From Erythrobacter sp. YT30 (GTDB taxonomy: Bacteria > Pseudomonadota > Alphaproteobacteria > Sphingomonadales > Sphingomonadaceae), in NCBI RefSeq assembly GCF_001542875.1, contig NZ_LMAF01000002.1:581501-645500 (forward strand): a stretch of DNA of 64,000 nt. Direction: 5' to 3'. Below the pieces are notes generated by a model that ran no database searches, was not told the origin of the DNA, and saw only the letters and a list, made by a program, of their open reading frames with translations. Below are positions 63,399-64,000 of the stretch, piece after piece; positions within the stretch are counted from its first letter, which is position 1; each line of letters starts with the position of its first letter. Both the position numbers and the translations under genes were made by a program.

Positions 63399-63850
63399 AG
63401 AATTCGGTCCGCCTGATCGGGCGATGGCATCCAGCATGTATCGCGTACGCCGAACCATGTGTACCGGTTTCGAGCGATCAGCAGATACAGGGGGTCGCGC
63501 ACAAATCGTGGTATCAGGCGAAAAACGCGGCTCAGCTTCCATGGCCAGCCCAATTGTGACCACATATGCAAAACAGCATCGGAGTTTTTCCAGATGCGCC
63601 CGCCGTCTTGCGCTGCATCGACCAGCACAAAGCTTTCGGGATCATTCGGATCGAACCCTGCCTCTCGCATGATCTGAGCGCCCACTGGGTTTTGCATTGC
63701 TGCAAGACGAAATGTGCCTTTGGTATCATTCTTCAATATGAACTGCGCGTTGGCAGAGCACAGCACGCACACCCCATCGAAAACGATGATGGCCTTGTCT
63801 CTTGGGATCGAGACCGCGCCATCGGCTGGAATTGCTGAGCTAGTCGCCAT
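63395..63850 (-). CDS. DCC-family thiol-disulfide oxidoreductase-like protein
   Basis: 151 aa. The family motif is IVFDGVCVLCSANAQFIL (DxxCxxC with thioredoxin-like spacing). Downstream blocks are SFVLVDAAQDG and RDPLYLLIARNRYTWFG with the C-terminal RDTCWMP. DCC proteins have a thioredoxin-like fold and an uncertain redox role. The ATG at 63850 overlaps the end of the upstream gene by 11 nt, so both are likely in one transcript. Confidence 0.9.
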   Translation of the reverse strand: MATSSAIPADGAVSIPRDKAIIVFDGVCVLCSANAQFILKNDTKGTFRLAAMQNPVGAQIMREAGFDPNDPESFVLVDAAQDGGRIWKNSDAVLHMWSQLGWPWKLSRVFRLIPRFVRDPLYLLIARNRYTWFGVRDTCWMPSPDQADRIL

Positions 63851-64000
63851 TCGCGCCCATCATGGTGACGAACTCTTTCACATTGTCGACGAAAACACCG
63901 TCGACACCGCTTTCGATCGCGGCCTTCCATAGCTTCTCATATTGGCCGTTGGCTGCCGGGCCGCCTTCATTTTGCAGGCCTGCTGGCAGAAACCCGTTTT
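63840..64000 (-). CDS. Possible glycerophosphodiester phosphodiesterase, C-terminal part only
   Basis: Only the last 53 codons are inside the window; the gene continues beyond 64000. The end reads YEKLWKAAIESGVDGVFVDN and stops after MMGANGD. A final helix followed by a VDGVFVD strand is the way GDPD TIM barrels close (family pattern GVDGI.TD). The assignment is tentative, based on this short segment. Confidence 0.5.
   Translation of the reverse strand, partial: NGFLPAGLQNEGGPAANGQYEKLWKAAIESGVDGVFVDNVKEFVTMMGANGD

Overview
The window reads as chromosomal DNA of an alphaproteobacterium, most probably a sphingomonad of the Erythrobacteraceae type (inference). Supporting signs are: the conserved block rpmH-rnpA-yidD-yidC-ysxC; a UPF0262 gene; a CC_3452-type small exported protein; a large Oar-like TonB-dependent receptor; an HWE histidine kinase; a PQQ alcohol dehydrogenase; and moderate-to-high G+C. 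Genes are densely packed, with many 4-nt same-strand overlaps and several convergent pairs that share stop-codon bases. I saw no insertion sequence, prophage, CRISPR array, rRNA or integrated element.

Layout. 1-6.8 kb: end of an HWE histidine kinase/receiver protein, manC-manA (GDP-mannose precursor supply), a TonB-like protein and a MASE1 hybrid kinase. 6.9-13 kb: Oar-like TonB receptor with an upstream Pho-box-like repeat, a 2-oxoglutarate/Fe(II) oxygenase and a nucleoside transporter. 13.2-17.3 kb: yhhQ-type queuosine-precursor transporter, then ysxC, yidC, yidD, rnpA and rpmH (membrane insertion, RNase P, L34). 17.5-24.2 kb: a ClpP-fold exported protein, yifB/comM, a TonB-like protein, a Popeye-like membrane protein, recQ and an HxlR regulator. 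24.3-31.3 kb: small exported protein, HAD hydrolase, rpmJ, galE, a lipoprotein, an M14 carboxypeptidase, a DUF4197 protein, cdd, a degenerate GH25 protein and UPF0262. 31.4-37.5 kb: dnaB, rpoZ, a ParA-like ATPase, a DUF3667 protein and ftsH.

37.6-42.8 kb: a tetR regulator faces a four-gene exporter operon (permease, ATPase, HlyD adaptor, NodT outer-membrane factor); tandem palindromes between them look like the repressor operators. 42.7-44.3 kb: MaoC hydratase and CaiB/AMACR-type enzyme. 44.4-48.0 kb: a polysaccharide module with PssD/PssE-type split glycosyltransferase and wecC-wecB for UDP-ManNAcA. 48.4-53.4 kb: leucine catabolism (ivd, small membrane gene, mccB, mccA), followed by tRNA-Leu(CAG) on the other strand. 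53.7-59.1 kb: NDUFA9-like reductase, Tat-exported dienelactone hydrolase, PQQ/cytochrome c alcohol dehydrogenase, a tyrosine-phosphatase-like protein and purU. 59.2-61.2 kb: a possible c-di-GMP pair, a PAS/degenerate-GGDEF protein and a PilZ-HTH fusion. 61.3-64 kb: lysC, ubiG, a DCC thioredoxin-like protein and the end of a possible glycerophosphodiesterase.

Most of the window is housekeeping. The least ordinary parts are the PilZ-HTH fusion, whose ribosome binding site lies in a perfect hairpin; the three-heptamer Pho-like box before the TonB receptor; the tandem TetR operator; the degenerate GH25 protein; the nucleoside transporter without a normal start for its first helix; and the local G+C drop inside mccA. 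I found no clearly new multi-gene system.
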